Positions 21,501-47,437 of a DNA stretch of 64,000 nucleotides are shown piece after piece. Numbering within the stretch: the stretch's first letter is position 1; each line of letters starts with the position of its first letter. This stretch comes from Sthenelais limicola (lineage: Eukaryota > Annelida > Polychaeta > Phyllodocida > Sigalionidae). The stretch is from assembly GCA_942159475.1 (NCBI GenBank), contig OW804096.1, forward strand, positions 104,692,194-104,756,193. The letters run 5' to 3'. The notes under the pieces were generated by a model. It did not search any database, was not told where the DNA came from, and saw nothing but the letters and a program-made list of their open reading frames with translations. The position numbers and the translations under genes were made by a program.

Positions 21501-22829
21501 CATCTACACGCAATATTTAAAGCAGCCCACTCTCTCCTATAAGAAATTCACACTTAATTGTCTCCTAAAATGTTCCTCACTGAGATTCACTTCCCTTTCT
21601 TGGCGAGAACTCCCAATATTTATTTCTATACTTTTTTCTCACAGAAGACTTGAATCAACCGCTGATGATAACATGAACTCTTTTGCAATATTCTAATTCC
21701 ATTGTGGTTATCGCTTTCTGAAGAAATGGTTCTGTGATCATAATATTATTATGGATTTGGGGGAAACATTAACAACATTTTGTTACTCTAACCGATATCG
21801 AAATGGTGATTGATAGAACTGTAACCACAAGATTATACAATAGACAAGATAGGTGAAATCTTTTAGTTTGGATATTTCTATTTAAATAGTTTTACAGGAT
21901 CTGTTCTACATTTGTTAATTCTTCAAGAATTTTAATTTTATTTCGTTTATGAACAGTCCGAAAATATCGTAAAAGAATATTTATACTGATTAATTTGAAT
22001 TCCTTACATGCATCTTTTTCCTATCCTCAGACATGGGAACATTATAATGTACTTCCGCCAAGTCCCCGTTCTGCCAGTACTATGGCCGATGTCCAGTCAC
22101 CAAGTTGTAGTAATCCGGGAAGTAAACCTGTCCTGCCGAATCCCTTTGGCAGTCTTCCTCCTGAAGCGAGGCGACTAGTTGAAAGCATTACAGACATGGG
22201 CTTCCCAAGAGCCCGCGTAGCGCGAGCAGTGCAAAAACTGGGTTCGGACGACAAACAAGTAAGTTTAATCAGGGTACTGCACCATAAGTGAGTAATTGCC
22301 ATTCTCTATTTGAAAGCCAATTGTTGAGTTGTAGTACTTATGTCTGACACCTGAGCTCAATGGAAGATTATTTTCATATGAATGGGAGTTGATGATCGAT
22401 TTACTGCCCCATCTGGGACATATCTCACGGTCACGTGTATTTTTTTTATAGTAAAATTCATTTACATTTTGCAGGTTGTTGACTTCCTATGTCTCACAAA
22501 TAGACTTGCTGAAAAAGGATGTGACCCTGAGAACGCCGAGACTGCTCTTATATTGAATGAATCAAATTTTGAAAAGGTAATATCATGAGACGATTCTATG
22601 AGGAGAAACTAACATTCCATTGTAGTGTGTAGGATAGTTTATGTTTACGATGTACCGCATGAAAGACATTCTTAAAAGATGACTTCCTTCTTTCTTACAG
22701 GCTGAGCAATATCTTAAATTGTTATCTCGATTCAAAGAGTTGGGCTTCGCAGAAAAAAACATCCAAGACGCGCTTCTTTCAACTAGCCTGGATGAAAATC
22801 AAACACTTGATCTTTTAACTGCCCGCTGA
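18594..22829 (+). CDS. UBAP1: ubiquitin-associated protein 1, ESCRT-I subunit
   Basis: Seven coding exons: 18594-18636, 18935-19002, 19304-19360, 19498-20778, 22031-22258, 22475-22576 and 22701-22829. All introns are GT-AG and phases close to give 635 residues. The N-terminal UMA region (about residues 14-75) ends in MEYDFSLEERVIEW, matching UBAP1. Residues about 90-480 are a long disordered Pro/Gln/Ser-rich middle, containing a conserved acidic patch (EDPFENMELKVLND). From about residue 525 come the overlapping UBA helices of the SOUBA domain (SITDMGFPRARVARAVQKLG, LAEKGCDPENAETAL, FKELGFAEKNIQDALL). UBAP1 joins ESCRT-I on endosomes and binds ubiquitinated cargo for sorting into multivesicular bodies. 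Longer than the human protein (about 500 aa), mainly in the linker. The first exon starts at an acceptor at 18568, so the 5' UTR is split. Convergent with PSMC3. Confidence 0.92.
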
Positions 22830-24800
22830 GGAAAAAAAACCCATCCATATTAGTTAGTTTAAGAAAACAATATCTTCTAATTAATTTTGTGATTTTGAGA
22901 AATGCGGAAGGCTGTTGGAACGTTGGTAGCAAAAACCGTGAAATAAGATTATTGATGCCAAATTTGGTTAGTGGTTGAAAATAGAAACTGACTTCTTTAG
23001 GACCTCAGGCTTCACCCAAGAGATCTTGTTGGTTATAACCCCCTCTCTTAATACAAACGTATATGTATTAAATGTAATATATTTAGAAACAAAGCTTTGT
23101 AGACACGAAATCTGCTGCAGGTAAAGGTGAATAATTTATATCATGAACATTCTCATCATAAGATGACTGCGTCTACCGGCATGGAAGCGGTTAGACCAAC
23201 TTGGTGTTATTAGATAATTGTAAGTAAGATTTGAGTTGCCGGATGTGATGCACATCGCTTTGCTCACTGGATATGAGTTATAACCGAGAAGAATATAAAT
23301 GCTTCTCAGTCAGCAGAGTTTGTTTTGATAGGCACTTATGCTAATATAGTACCTAACTTTGGTGCCAATGTTACGATGTTACGAGAGACACAAGGAAATA
23401 TTAAATATATTGCCCCTATGGCTCCTGTCGTTCAAGAGAATAGTGCAATAGTCCTCATTTTTCTTTAAAGAATAGAGAACGGCTTTCACCTAGTGTATGA
23501 ACATTACCCTAAAATTTCTTAAGAAAATAGCTAATCATCCAGTGGTATGTTACCATCCTGTGGTATGTTAAAGGATATTGGACTTTACATTATACAACTG
23601 ATGTATTTCTAGAATCTTGGTATGATTCATTAACAGAAAACCTGATTCTTCATTAAGACGTGATAGATATGATCATTCCACTCCACTTTGTTGTACCCAC
23701 TGTATCAATAGACTTGAAAGTTCCGTGTACAATGTTGGGTTTATTATTTATGCCTCTAATATCGATAAGGCCTAGATCATGATTTGGGTAAACAGAAAAA
23801 TGCCGCCTTGATTAGTAACACCCGAGACTTTAAACATAACTGTTGTTGGAATTGGTATTTGTAAAGATCAAAGATCTCCTAGCTGTTACACATTTACATA
23901 ATTCATGTTATCAGCTAAGTTACTACTTGTTTAATGATTCATTTCGTTAGAAGGAAATGTCGTATCTGTGATACTTGTACACTTAATCTTAATAAGATAG
24001 TTCTACCTGGACTACTGTAACTTACATGTACAGGATATCGAGAAACCTCTCGCTGTGTCGTCCCCGGCATTCCTTTTCTGTTGATACAGCGGCAAGAAAT
24101 GCAGACATGAGCTTTCTCTAGCGATTGTGTTCTTTTAATATCAATAAGTTTTATCCAAGAGAATGCCATCCTAGTTTTTTTAGTGTACCAAGTCAATTAA
24201 ATCATGATTGTGCCTTCGCTGCTCATCTTGGAACATGTAGCCATAAATTTCCATTTAGGTGCTGACATGATTGATGTTAATTCGGCGAGGCAATCACCTG
24301 TCAACAGGTTATTGTTACGAGAGAAAGTGGTAGTGTTAAATAATTTAAGGTTTAGCACTTGTTATTAGATTGAAAGAAAGTGCTAGTGTTATATAATTTA
24401 AGAAAGTTTTCTCATCGAAGCTTCACTTCTATGATCATTCCTTTCATTTCAACTGACGTATAGAAATGTGTTTGAAAGTACATGTACTGATATCGGGAGA
24501 TGATGGCGTAAGGAGCGCAGCCATATTTCACCTTCATGTTTTATACCGCGAGCTATTAGTGTCCTGTTTGTCGTGTGTAATTAAGTCAGGATTACTTTTG
24601 AGTGAACATGGTCTTAAGGATACTTTTATATTTTACTCAAGAAAATCTGCGCCCTTGTAGTTGTATATTATCTTGGAGATGTTCTGTTAAGTAGCGTACA
24701 ATGTATATTGAATATAGGAAAATAGCCTGGTTAAAGTAATTAAATTTATGCGACGAAAATCTTTGTACATAAGAATCAATAAATGATTGAAAATAAAATG
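22830..24800 (+). other. UBAP1 3' UTR (about 1.97 kb)
   Basis: No credible open frame. It ends with AATAAA at 24778 and again at 24792, the only closely paired signals before the PSMC3 3' end. A diverged direct repeat (GAAAGTGGTAGTGTTAAATA-like) stands at 24322-24405. A 2 kb UTR is inferred from the lack of another gene, not shown. Confidence 0.5.
24778..24797 (+). terminator. paired poly(A) signals of UBAP1
   Basis: AATAAA at 24778-24783 and 24792-24797, about 1.95 kb after the UBAP1 stop. Confidence 0.55.
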
Positions 24801-24905
24801 CCATAGTTTGCTTTTCAAGTTAAGAGAATTAAACTTGATATTAAAGGTGATATACACCATAAAAAGGAGATGATGAGGGAAACACGGTATAAGTTAATAT
24901 TCAGT

Positions 24906-24911
24906 TTTATT
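24906..24911 (-). terminator. poly(A) signal of PSMC3
   Basis: TTTATT on the plus strand, 167 bp beyond the PSMC3 stop at 25078. The 3' ends of the two convergent genes are thus separated by only about 100 bp. Confidence 0.6.
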
Positions 24912-25077
24912 TTCTCTCGATAAACCATACAGGGACACTCATTTTCGCCCACCCAACAGTCACAGGATATATACAAAATAAACATTAATCCATATTATAG
25001 AGGATTGATTTGTCCAACAAAAAACTTGCCTACAAGATCGATTTACTACATATAATCTTTGAAATACAAATAAGGTT

Positions 25078-39031
<13,954 letters not shown>

Positions 39032-39793
39032 GTTTCGCCGGTCGATCTGTGGCTTTTGTCCCCTGTCAGTGCAGAGCCGAATTAGGCCAGACCAGTTACA
39101 ACGATTTTACGCTAGCCCTTCAACTTTTGCCATCATGTCGTCTGCGGATGAGTGGTTGAGGAGCCTTGTTTTGGCCTAGTAGAAGGTGAAGAGAACCCCG
39201 TGAAGAGTTCATGGCAACGAGGTTTACGTAGGTTTGCAGAATACATAATGCAATAATAGAAGTAGGAGGAGGTACAGAAAGAAACCCTAGTTGTCTAGGT
39301 CTTCAGTTCCGGCAGCGATTGAGCGACCTCTTCACCACTTCACAAGTCTGTACAAAGTCCATTTTAATTCATTTTCTTTCAAAAAGGTAGGGACTTTATG
39401 ACATTTAATATGTCGCTATCGGCTCATATTAATATGGTCTGAATTAATTGGGCCTAGATTGATCTCAATTCAGCTTTGACTGTTCTGATCCTGTTTTTGA
39501 GATTAATTTAATATTTTAATAGGAAATTACATGTCATACGGTATTATATTAATTTATAATTGTAGGCCTATGTTTGTGAAATTGTGTGCAAAAAATAATC
39601 ATCAACGTCCAGAGAGTGTGATGGCACCAGATCGAGGCCTATCGTCAGAGTTTGAGGGGAAGTCTTGGGCTATTTACGTTTTTGTTTTTGTAGGCAGACA
39701 TTGCCCACCATCCCGCCCACCATTCTCCTTTCTGTCCCGCCCACCCTCCTCCAAAATCGGGTAATTTTAATGTTAAGTCAACGTGAAAAACAA

Positions 39794-39846
39794 GCGCCGA
39801 CGCGGCGCTGTTTTACTGTTACAGTAAAACAGCGCCGCGTCGGCGC
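39794..39846. repeat. perfect palindrome, 26 bp arms, GC-rich
   Basis: GCGCCGACGCGGCGCTGTTT plus TACTGT and its exact reverse complement meet across one base. A further partial copy, CGTCGGCGCTTG, follows. Preceded by CCCGCCCACC-type pyrimidine blocks. It lies about 760 bp upstream of the PSMC3 start codon. Confidence 0.95.
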
Positions 39847-40384
39847 GTCGGCGCTTGTAAAACAGTTTTACACATCATACGGTGGCGCTACCTCATGGGA
39901 GGGTGAGAAACCATTCCTGGCACTTGCTGTTAGTTTACCACATTGCCACAAGGTGTAAGGACCACAACAATGTCTGATTGCGAGTGTTCCTGAAGCTGAA
40001 GCCTAAACGCGAGAGGTCTGTAACGCCGTAATTATACCAGTAATACCTAAAAAATCTTGGTCCAATCTCTCCCTAAGGCTATAACTTAGGCAGTCATGTA
40101 ACTGGTTGGTGTTGGACAATGAGAAATAGAGTGGGTTCCCCGATCATAGAGGAAGTTGTACAGTGCTAATGCATTGCCGATGGCGGAATGTGGCGATGCT
40201 TCTTGCTTGGGTTTTATGCAGTTGCATAATTCACCGCGACGAAATTGTCTCTTGTACTGACACCAGACGGCGTGGGTGGTCGGAAATTGACGGCAGGGTC
40301 GACATAACAAAGCCGTAGCGTATGCATACTGAGTATGTATACCATCGGTAAACATAATAAATTAATGTCATCTTCTTTAAAGCA

Positions 40385-40604
40385 GCTTAATCATCCAGAA
40401 ATTCTACCCGCTAGTACTTTTGCTTGCTCTACTTATTTTATTGTCTGTTTTTGTTCTTATAGTTGTCATTTTTCTCACCTTGAATGACACTGCATGCCCA
40501 CCAACCACCCATCCTTCACTCCTCCCATGTGTTAGTGTTTGATACCTGACTGCCTACCTGCCTAGTGTGTGTGTAGCCTTGAGGCAAGGCTACACACACA
40601 CTAG
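40385..40604 (+). repeat. dispersed repeat, copy related to 12556-12760, with its own palindrome
   Basis: CCAGAAATTCTACCCGCTAG, then TTTTTGTTCTTATAGTT, a CCCACCAACCACCCATCC block and a perfect 20 bp-arm hairpin (40562-40581 with 40585-40604, CTAGTGTGTGTGTAGCCTTG). Confidence 0.75.
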
Positions 40605-41385
40605 TGGCAGGCAGTGGTAGGCAGTGGCAGGCAGCGGGAGGGGCAGTGGCTGGTGAGTGAGTGTAGTGAGTGAGTGAAGGTGCAGTGTGTATGAGAGCTC
40701 CGACAGGGGTGGGATTCTAAACCAATCTTTATATTTAAAATTGCAACTTTCCTGTACCAGATTATACATAAGTCGTCCCCTAAAAAGGCATGAAGAGGAA
40801 CAAAACTTGCCATTCAGATGATGTAATGGTACCCATTTAGATGGGAAAACATAAAAAACAGGTCGATGGGTGTGAGTTCTGTCTAACTGAGAATACCAGG
40901 GGTAATGGAGCAACGAAAGGAGGTTTAAAGGTGGTCTAAATCCGCCCTATAGGGGGCGGGGTCGGTTGCGCTTGGTCGAGAAAAACATTCACATTAAGTT
41001 ACTAGGTAGATGAAATCATTCCCAAGATGGAATTTTCATACTTCAAGCCCGTGGAAGAATCTCTCCCATAGACATTGGCCTGGCCGCGTTGCTATTATGT
41101 CGACGAAAATGGCAAAAGTACAGAAGAAAACCGTTGATACGCCTTACACTAGACGGCGCGCTCGGCAATATAGTACGACCGAATTAATTAATTATGCCAT
41201 TGTCGCCGGTCGGTCCAGGAGTGGCAGCTGCTACTGGGCGCCTTGCGAATGTAATTTAGATAATGTTTAGGCCGTTTTTGTATTATTGTTGATACGTTAA
41301 AACATTATATGGATATTTTGTATCCTCCCCGGTATCCTCCTGCCTTTCCCTCACCACAAACCATGCGAACCCACCCGCCACCCTG

Positions 41386-41413
41386 GCCGTGTAGAGTGAG
41401 AGCTCTACACGGC
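41386..41413. repeat. hairpin, 11 bp arms, after a pyrimidine block
   Basis: GCCGTGTAGAG and CTCTACACGGC flank six bases. Upstream is CCCACCCGCCACCCTG. Same layout as the other block-plus-hairpin sites. Confidence 0.85.
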
Positions 41414-41458
41414 TCAATGAGTAGAGGATGAAAAAAACATAGGAGAGTGCCATGCCAC

Positions 41459-41530
41459 AGCGCTGAGGCTCAAACTCGCATACTTCCCCTCACGAAGCCA
41501 GTGCTCTAGCCACTGAGCTATGGGATTTGG
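41459..41530 (-). repeat. tRNA-derived SINE-like sequence
   Basis: The minus strand reads CATAGCTCAGTGGCTAGAGC (box A) and, about 40 bases on, GAGTTTGAGCCTC (box B). D-arm and anticodon-arm spacing are tRNA-like, but the acceptor and T stems do not pair fully, so a tRNA-derived SINE head or pseudogene is more likely than a working tRNA. Confidence 0.65.
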
Positions 41531-42549
41531 TTGTGATAGAGAGGCTGAACTTTGCTAGTGATATGAGTAGGGCCAACACATGCGTAGCGGTGGAAAGTGA
41601 CTGAAATCGTTTGTTCTACAAGTGTGCGGACATCGGCCTTAGACTAGCAGTAGGGTTATAGGAGGGGGAGTCTGAATCCGGGTCTGGAACTGTTCGTCAC
41701 ATGTGTTTTTAAAAAGTTAAATGCGATATAGGTGGAATCCCTCTCTATCCTTGTCCCGACCGTAGAGGTCTGGTGCGCCTGCACCAACTCTCAGGGGAAT
41801 TACCTCAACGGCAACTGTGCTGCCATCTTTTGGGCGCTTTTCGTCTAGCCTATATATAGGCACAAGAGCCATTCAAATATTACGTACGGTAACGCCTTTT
41901 TTGCCTCAAAATTGACCCCCTATAATTATTGAATAACGAATGATTAAAATACAGAATAAATAATTTTCATAAGTGCCCTTTTGAATAGCCCCAATTAAGT
42001 ACCCTTTTTTACAACCCAAAATGTCCTTTTTCCAGTAGACTATACTTCTTATCAGTTACCACTTATAGACGAATTAGTTACGGTGTTGCAGTTACCACAT
42101 TGTAATGGAATAGATGGTCACGTGTGTAGCGAACGAGGCGCCACCTTGTGGCGAGAGGAGGAAGTGAATAAACCAGTTGATACTAGAAACTCATGGAGTC
42201 AAGTCATAATTTATAATACACATTGCACTCGCCCTTTCAACACTGCATTCATTCACTTGATGCAGTGTGGGACCTACTCGGGACAGTCCACTACCCACTT
42301 TACTGACTTAGGACCACCAATTTAAGGTTAGGTTTAGGGTTAGTTTTAGTATTGATTTCTGTTAAGAACATTTGACAGCTAGAATAGGTCACCCAAATAG
42401 GGTCCCACGCTTTGTGGTTAGGGGAATCCCCGCAAACTAGCGGCTACATACATATGGCCACAGGGTCTGTGCGTACTCTGTGCGGGATCTGTTGAGTTGA
42501 AACTTCAAAGTGGGATACATTTTCTGGGTCAAGTCTGGGAATGTCTTTT

Positions 42550-42936
42550 GGGCCGCTTCCACAGGTCGGAATAAGCCTTACGTCCCAATCGGTTTTAAAA
42601 AAACTGATCATTAATTCCGACCTGTTGGTGACATGGCATCGTCCCGTTCGGCTCCATCGGAACGGAATAGCACCGTCAGAATATTTTAGGCGAACCGAGC
42701 AAACCGAAGGGCTAAAACGATAATCCGACCGGTTCTCATCGCTTTCGATCGTTTTTTTTCAAGAACCAATGTTGCATTTCATTCCGATCCGAGCAGTTGA
42801 AGAAAACAAAATGTGTAGGTTCGGATCGTAGGTAGGAATAGTGAGAAACCTATGGAAACCTATGAAAACCGATGTATTTTGTTTCTTATTAAAACCGATT
42901 CAGACTTAAGGCTATTCCGACCTGTGGAAGCGGCCC
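42550..42936. mobile_element. GGTCGG element 3 (387 bp)
   Basis: It begins GGGCCGCTTCCACAGGTCGG and ends CCGACCTGTGGAAGCGGCCC, exact inverted ends. The interior shares CATTAATTCCGACCTGTTGG and GCGAACCGAGCAAACCG-like words with element 4. Confidence 0.92.
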
Positions 42937-42942
42937 ATTTAT

Positions 42943-43394
42943 GGGGGTGTTCCACAGGTCGGAATAAGCCTTATGTCCCAATCGGTTTTAAAAAAAAGAT
43001 CATTAATTCCGACCTGTTGGTGATATAGCTGTCGGTTCGGTTCAGTTCCATTCTAAAGACCGATCATTAATTCCGACCTGTTGGTGACATGGCATCGGTC
43101 CCGGTCGCCCCCAATCGGAACGGAATAGCACCGTCGGAATATTTTAGGCGAACCGAGCAAACCGAAGGGCTAAAAACCGACCGGTTCCAACGTCTGTTCG
43201 GCTCCCATCAGTTTCATAAAAAAAACCGACTGAAACCGAACAGACGTTCCGGGCAGTTGTGACAAGTTATGGCTCGGTCTGAATAGCATCTATTTGCGTG
43301 AGAAACCTATGGAAACCTAGGAAAACCGATGTGCTTGGTTTCTTATTAAAACCGATTGCAACCAAAGGCCTATTCCGACCTGTGGAACAGGCCC
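42943..43394. mobile_element. GGTCGG element 4 (452 bp), six bases after element 3
   Basis: It begins GGGGGTGTTCCACAGGTCGG and ends CCGACCTGTGGAACAGGCCC. Elements 3 and 4 repeat the tight pairing seen for 1 and 2. The interior carries many GGTCGG and AACCGA words in both orientations. Confidence 0.9.
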
Positions 43395-43403
43395 ATTAGT
43401 GGT

Positions 43404-44766
43404 GGTATTCTTTGAGACGGGAATCCGGGCACTTTGCAGGTGGCGCTGGGGTCGTGGCAGTAGCAACTCCCGCGTAGGTGAATACAAAGGTGTTGCTAGG
43501 CTTGTTTAGCACAGTGTGCAATGTGGGCGCAGGTGTCGGCGGGCGGATTTTAGAGACTGTTCATGCTTTCAATGCTGATTTTTGAAGAAAGAAAATGTCA
43601 GAGCTATGTTTATACATAGTTCTGAAATGTTTTCTGTCAAATCATAGTCCAGTGATGACAGCCCCTGGCCTATTGGCCCCGATAGGCCTCCATGTAGTCT
43701 ATACAGACAACGGATGAAAACAACCTATTAAAAGTTTTGCGTTTTTGTTAGTTTCTTTACACGTTTGGCCTTTATCTTGTTCTATAATATTGGGAGATAG
43801 TTCTCTATTTCATAATAGGCCCTAGCTATGATGTATAATAAATATTGTATTCATCAGCAGTCATAATAACTTAACCCATAAGTCAAAGTACCACACTCGT
43901 TCTCTCATGCGAATAGTAGGCGTAGATAGGTGTGAGACTATCAGTGTTAACGCTGAATGCTGTTGTAGACACAGCCCATGCATAAGCTAACATTAAATGG
44001 TAATATATAGCGTTGTAGGCCTATACTATCTATTCTATCTAAGAGTTGAGATAATCTCTCCCTCCGTCTTTCTTCTCCTCTTCCTCACCACCACCACCAC
44101 AAAACACCATCTCCTAACCCCCTCCCTCTGATCCCAGACATTTTATCCCCCTCCCCCCCCTCCCACACACACACACTCCCAACATCAGACTTAGCCAAGA
44201 TGGGGTGCACGAGGACGGCCAACCTTTTTTAATGCAAGAAATGCTCCCTCTCTCTCTCTCTTCCCTCCCCACACCCTCTAAAGTCTTTCCCTTGCTCCTC
44301 TAATTCTATCTCCCCACTCTCCCTCCCTCTCTTTTTCTCTCTAAATTTCTTTTAATCCAGCTTTGCGATATGTGACTACACATGGCCACATTACGAATGT
44401 CCTCTTGTTCTGTCTAGAGTTCAACATAGCTTGAGGGAGGCTTAAACCATATAGCAGACCATTTAGACATTTACATTAGTCTTGCACTATAGTCCTCTAT
44501 TGCGGACTATGACGAGCTACATCACATCATAACATTATTGATCATTTTGTGAAATATAAAACCCTCATGACAGCTAAGTTTATTATTAAGAAAGAATCGT
44601 GTATAATCATTTGTGGGGTATCTACCGCACATAGTTGTATGAATTTGTAGTTGAAATACACAGGCGGTATGTGTTGCTAGCTGCTTGGCGTCACCAAAGA
44701 AAGATGGCGGCCGCCTTGCCACCTGTATCACATGACCCGTGCGCGGAGGCCGTCTCAAAGAATACC
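43404..44766. mobile_element. repeat family ATTCTTTGAGACG, copy 2 (1.36 kb), intact ends
   Basis: Ends are GGTATTCTTTGAGACGG and its exact complement. Next to the ends are GAATCCGGGC and GCAGGTGGCGCTGG (left) and CACATGACC and GCGGAGGCC (right), which match the other copies. The middle is different and includes pyrimidine-rich low complexity at 44055-44350. No transposase recognised. Confidence 0.75.
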
Positions 44767-44796
44767 GGGAGCTAGAACATGTCAAAGCTATCCTCC

Positions 44797-44985
44797 TCAG
44801 ATGAACAATGGCCTGGCCTCTTCTCCAGCTACGTTGAAGAAGAGCGCCAACCTCCGCTTTTTGTTGTTTTCGTCTACTTCGATCGCATCTAGGTACCACT
44901 CAAATTCGTCTAGAAAGGTCTCCCAGTTGGTGGCTATATTGCCTGATGAAAGAGCCAATGACTTTGGTGGATGAATCCCATTCAT
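44797..44985 (-). pseudogene. Ty3/gypsy gag N-terminal fragment
   Basis: The frame starts MNGIHPPKSLALSSGNIATN and continues through WETFLDEFEWYLDAIEV to ALFFNVAGEEARPLF, the pattern at the start of many animal Ty3/gypsy Gag proteins (hydrophobic start, W..F...FE.YL, then L.....GEEA). It is truncated after about 60 residues, right next to the end of the 43404-44766 element, which suggests that insertion broke it. TGGTACCAGAAG upstream could be a primer-binding site remnant. Confidence 0.6.
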
Positions 44986-45085
44986 GATCAGCGATTAGGG
45001 TTAAAACTTCTGGTACCATATAAAAAGACAACGTATTAACAGCGTGGTATGAGTTAAACTAGTTTATTCATAGAGGTAGCGACAG

Positions 45086-45540
45086 GTGGCGTTAGCGTCG
45101 TGTGTATCTCAAGAATGGTACAACTGTCATGTTTCAGGAGTCATGCTTTTAGTTTGTGAAGGCTCAAGCCTATTGAGTGGGGACATGAGTGAGAACCTGG
45201 GATTTGTAAAGCGAATATTTCAGGTAGATCCGCTACCCACAGAGAGTATAGAGAGTGATCAAGATTCACAAGATTGTTTTGAAACTAAGAAGGTATCAGA
45301 TGAGCTATCAGCCACACGGGTAAGCTATGATATTAAGGTAAAGGACGGGGCAACTCCTGTAATAAATCCTCCTAGAAGGATACCAATAGCTATTCGGGAA
45401 GATCTCAGAAATGAACTGGGTAGAATGGAGCGGATCGGTATTATTAAATTGACTCCTCCTGATGATAATTAACTTAATTTTAGAGTAGGCCTAATATTGC
45501 CGCACTCAACAGATCCCATACAGTGTGCGACTACCTCAAT
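45086..45540 (+). pseudogene. Ty3/gypsy pol fragment (before and at the RT start)
   Basis: The frame contains ENLGFVKRIFQVD, then YDIKVKDGATPVINPPRRIP and LRNELGRMERIGIIKLTPP, the usual region between protease and reverse transcriptase (xxVxPVxxPPRxVP...LxxxLxxMxxxGIIxxxxxP). It ends at a stop (45470). The orientation is opposite to the gag fragment 100 bp away, so the element is rearranged. Confidence 0.75.
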
Positions 45541-45639
45541 GTCATAACTGGAACCACAGGCGGCGATGTGGGACCTACATACCATACCCGGACCTACATA
45601 CTGTACCCGGATAAACGTATACCCGGTGTTGTAAGAGTA

Positions 45640-46694
45640 ACAACCAAACTGTCTTTTTTACAACCAAAAGTGCCCTTTTTGAAGAGCCCAAAACCATTTT
45701 TAAGAACCAAAGGTGCCTTAATTTCTTTTACAACCTTAAGTGTCTGGTAACAGCTGTAAAAGGCTGTTAAAAAAACTTATAAATGCTGTTTCCATGACTC
45801 CCTAATTTGGGTGTATGGGGGTCACACATGTTTGTTTTGACATTAGTTTCCCCTCTCATGTTTGCTTTACATTTATACATCATATGGACAATCACTTGGG
45901 GGCAGTTGTCCTATTGTTGGCAGTCCTACCTGCAGGAAGTACAGCCATACTCCATTGATCTGATAACCCAATGTGACATTGGATACATGTGATTTCATCT
46001 TTTGAGGGAAATTTTGATTCAATGTCAATTAGTTCAATTTGTCTTTGAGATTTTCCCCAAATTATCTTTTTTGTATCTTTAAATATAACGAAACTGGCTA
46101 ATTATGATCCAAAAAATGCTCCCAGAACACACCATTTCACTCCTTCACAGGTTTTACAATTTTTGGGGGGCAACAATGCCCCCAGACCCTACTTCACCCC
46201 TACATCACTTGCAACAGTAGCCACAACTGATTTTAAAAAATAATTCCACATCTTACAATTTGTATACATGGTCAACTGCCAGTGTGTGTTGTATGTTTCT
46301 TACATCCTTGCAAACTGCATCCCTAGTTTTTGAAAGTCAAAATAGATAACAGAAATAAAATGATCACTTTTCATGTGTGATTAAATACTGTATTTTGTGC
46401 TTCAAAAAGCGCCAAATAGCACCTTAAATTTCAAAATTTCCCAGGGGAGCATGCCCCCGAACCCCCTAGTCAGTCATATTTTCAGAAAATTCACATTAGG
46501 CAGGTCTACATATTTGGTAACTTCTGCTAAATTAGACAAATATGAATTTCTGGTATATCAAAGTAACATTTTCTGACGATCTCTCCCTTGTATGCCTTTG
46601 TGCCCCTCTGGCTCATTTCTTTTTGATGGACTGATGTGCCCTTTTCATCTTGGACCCCCCACACTCCTCATTTTAGACCCTAGATCCGCCACTG
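45640..46694 (+). repeat. repeat debris ending in a hAT-like terminus
   Basis: The right end reads CCTAGATCCGCCACTG, complement of CAGTGGCGGATCTAGG, a classic hAT-type end. I see no matching left end. TTTTTACAACCAAAAGTGCC near 45660 resembles 42000-42030. No gene seen. Confidence 0.45.
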
Positions 46695-46897
46695 CCTACT
46701 ACGGCCACAGAGTGTAGTGGATAATACTGGGATTTATAGTGCGCATAGTTGGGCATAGGGGGAGGTATAGCCCCAGGGGTAGTAGTATACCAAATTGCTT
46801 ATTAGGTAGCGGTATATGGGATCCAACTTGGGGGGCGGGTTCATCACTAATATATCTGATGCGCACTACAAATCATACTTATGACAGTTACTATTGA

Positions 46898-46955
46898 GAC
46901 GTTGGGTCAAATCGCACGACACCCCAAGGGGTTGAGTGCGATTTGACCCCACGTC
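46898..46955. repeat. hairpin with 20 bp arms
   Basis: GACGTTGGGTCAAATCGCAC pairs with 46936-46955, with one mismatch. A second hairpin, TCAAATAGCAC with complement, stands at 47052-47077; both contain TCAAAT. Confidence 0.85.
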
Positions 46956-47437
46956 GAGATCGATTATAAACCGAACAGAGTGCTATTAGGTATTTATTAC
47001 ATACTAAATAGAATTTTACCTTACTTTCCATCAATCTTGTGGATATTTGGCTCAAATAGCACATAGGTGCTATTTGACTTTTCAAATAGCACCCCTGAAA
47101 TCACATACATATGTAATAATGGCTATATTATTGAATAATAGCCAGGGCGAGGTCAGTTATACACAGGCTAAATTATTATCTTATATCATGACCCTGGGAC
47201 TTGACACATTTGCAGATGTCTAGATACAAAATGAGGGAAAATTCATTCATTGCTTCGGTGGCACCTAATTTGACGAAAAGGATCTCACCACTTACGGACA
47301 ATGAGAGTTCTCACATCCCTGAAGAAGAAGGTATAGACTATATAGTAGGTGACAACAATGTGAATAATAATTTTTTACTAATTTTACTAACATAAAACTG
47401 TTAATAAAACTTTTCGTGAAAATAATAATTCAAACCA

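Noticed and set aside
41459..41530. Functional tRNA gene
   Set aside because: Boxes A and B are present, but the acceptor and T stems do not pair properly, so listed as SINE-like.
44522..44899. 125-codon minus-strand frame, Arg/Ser-rich
   Set aside because: It overlaps the gag fragment in another frame and crosses the end of a mobile element.
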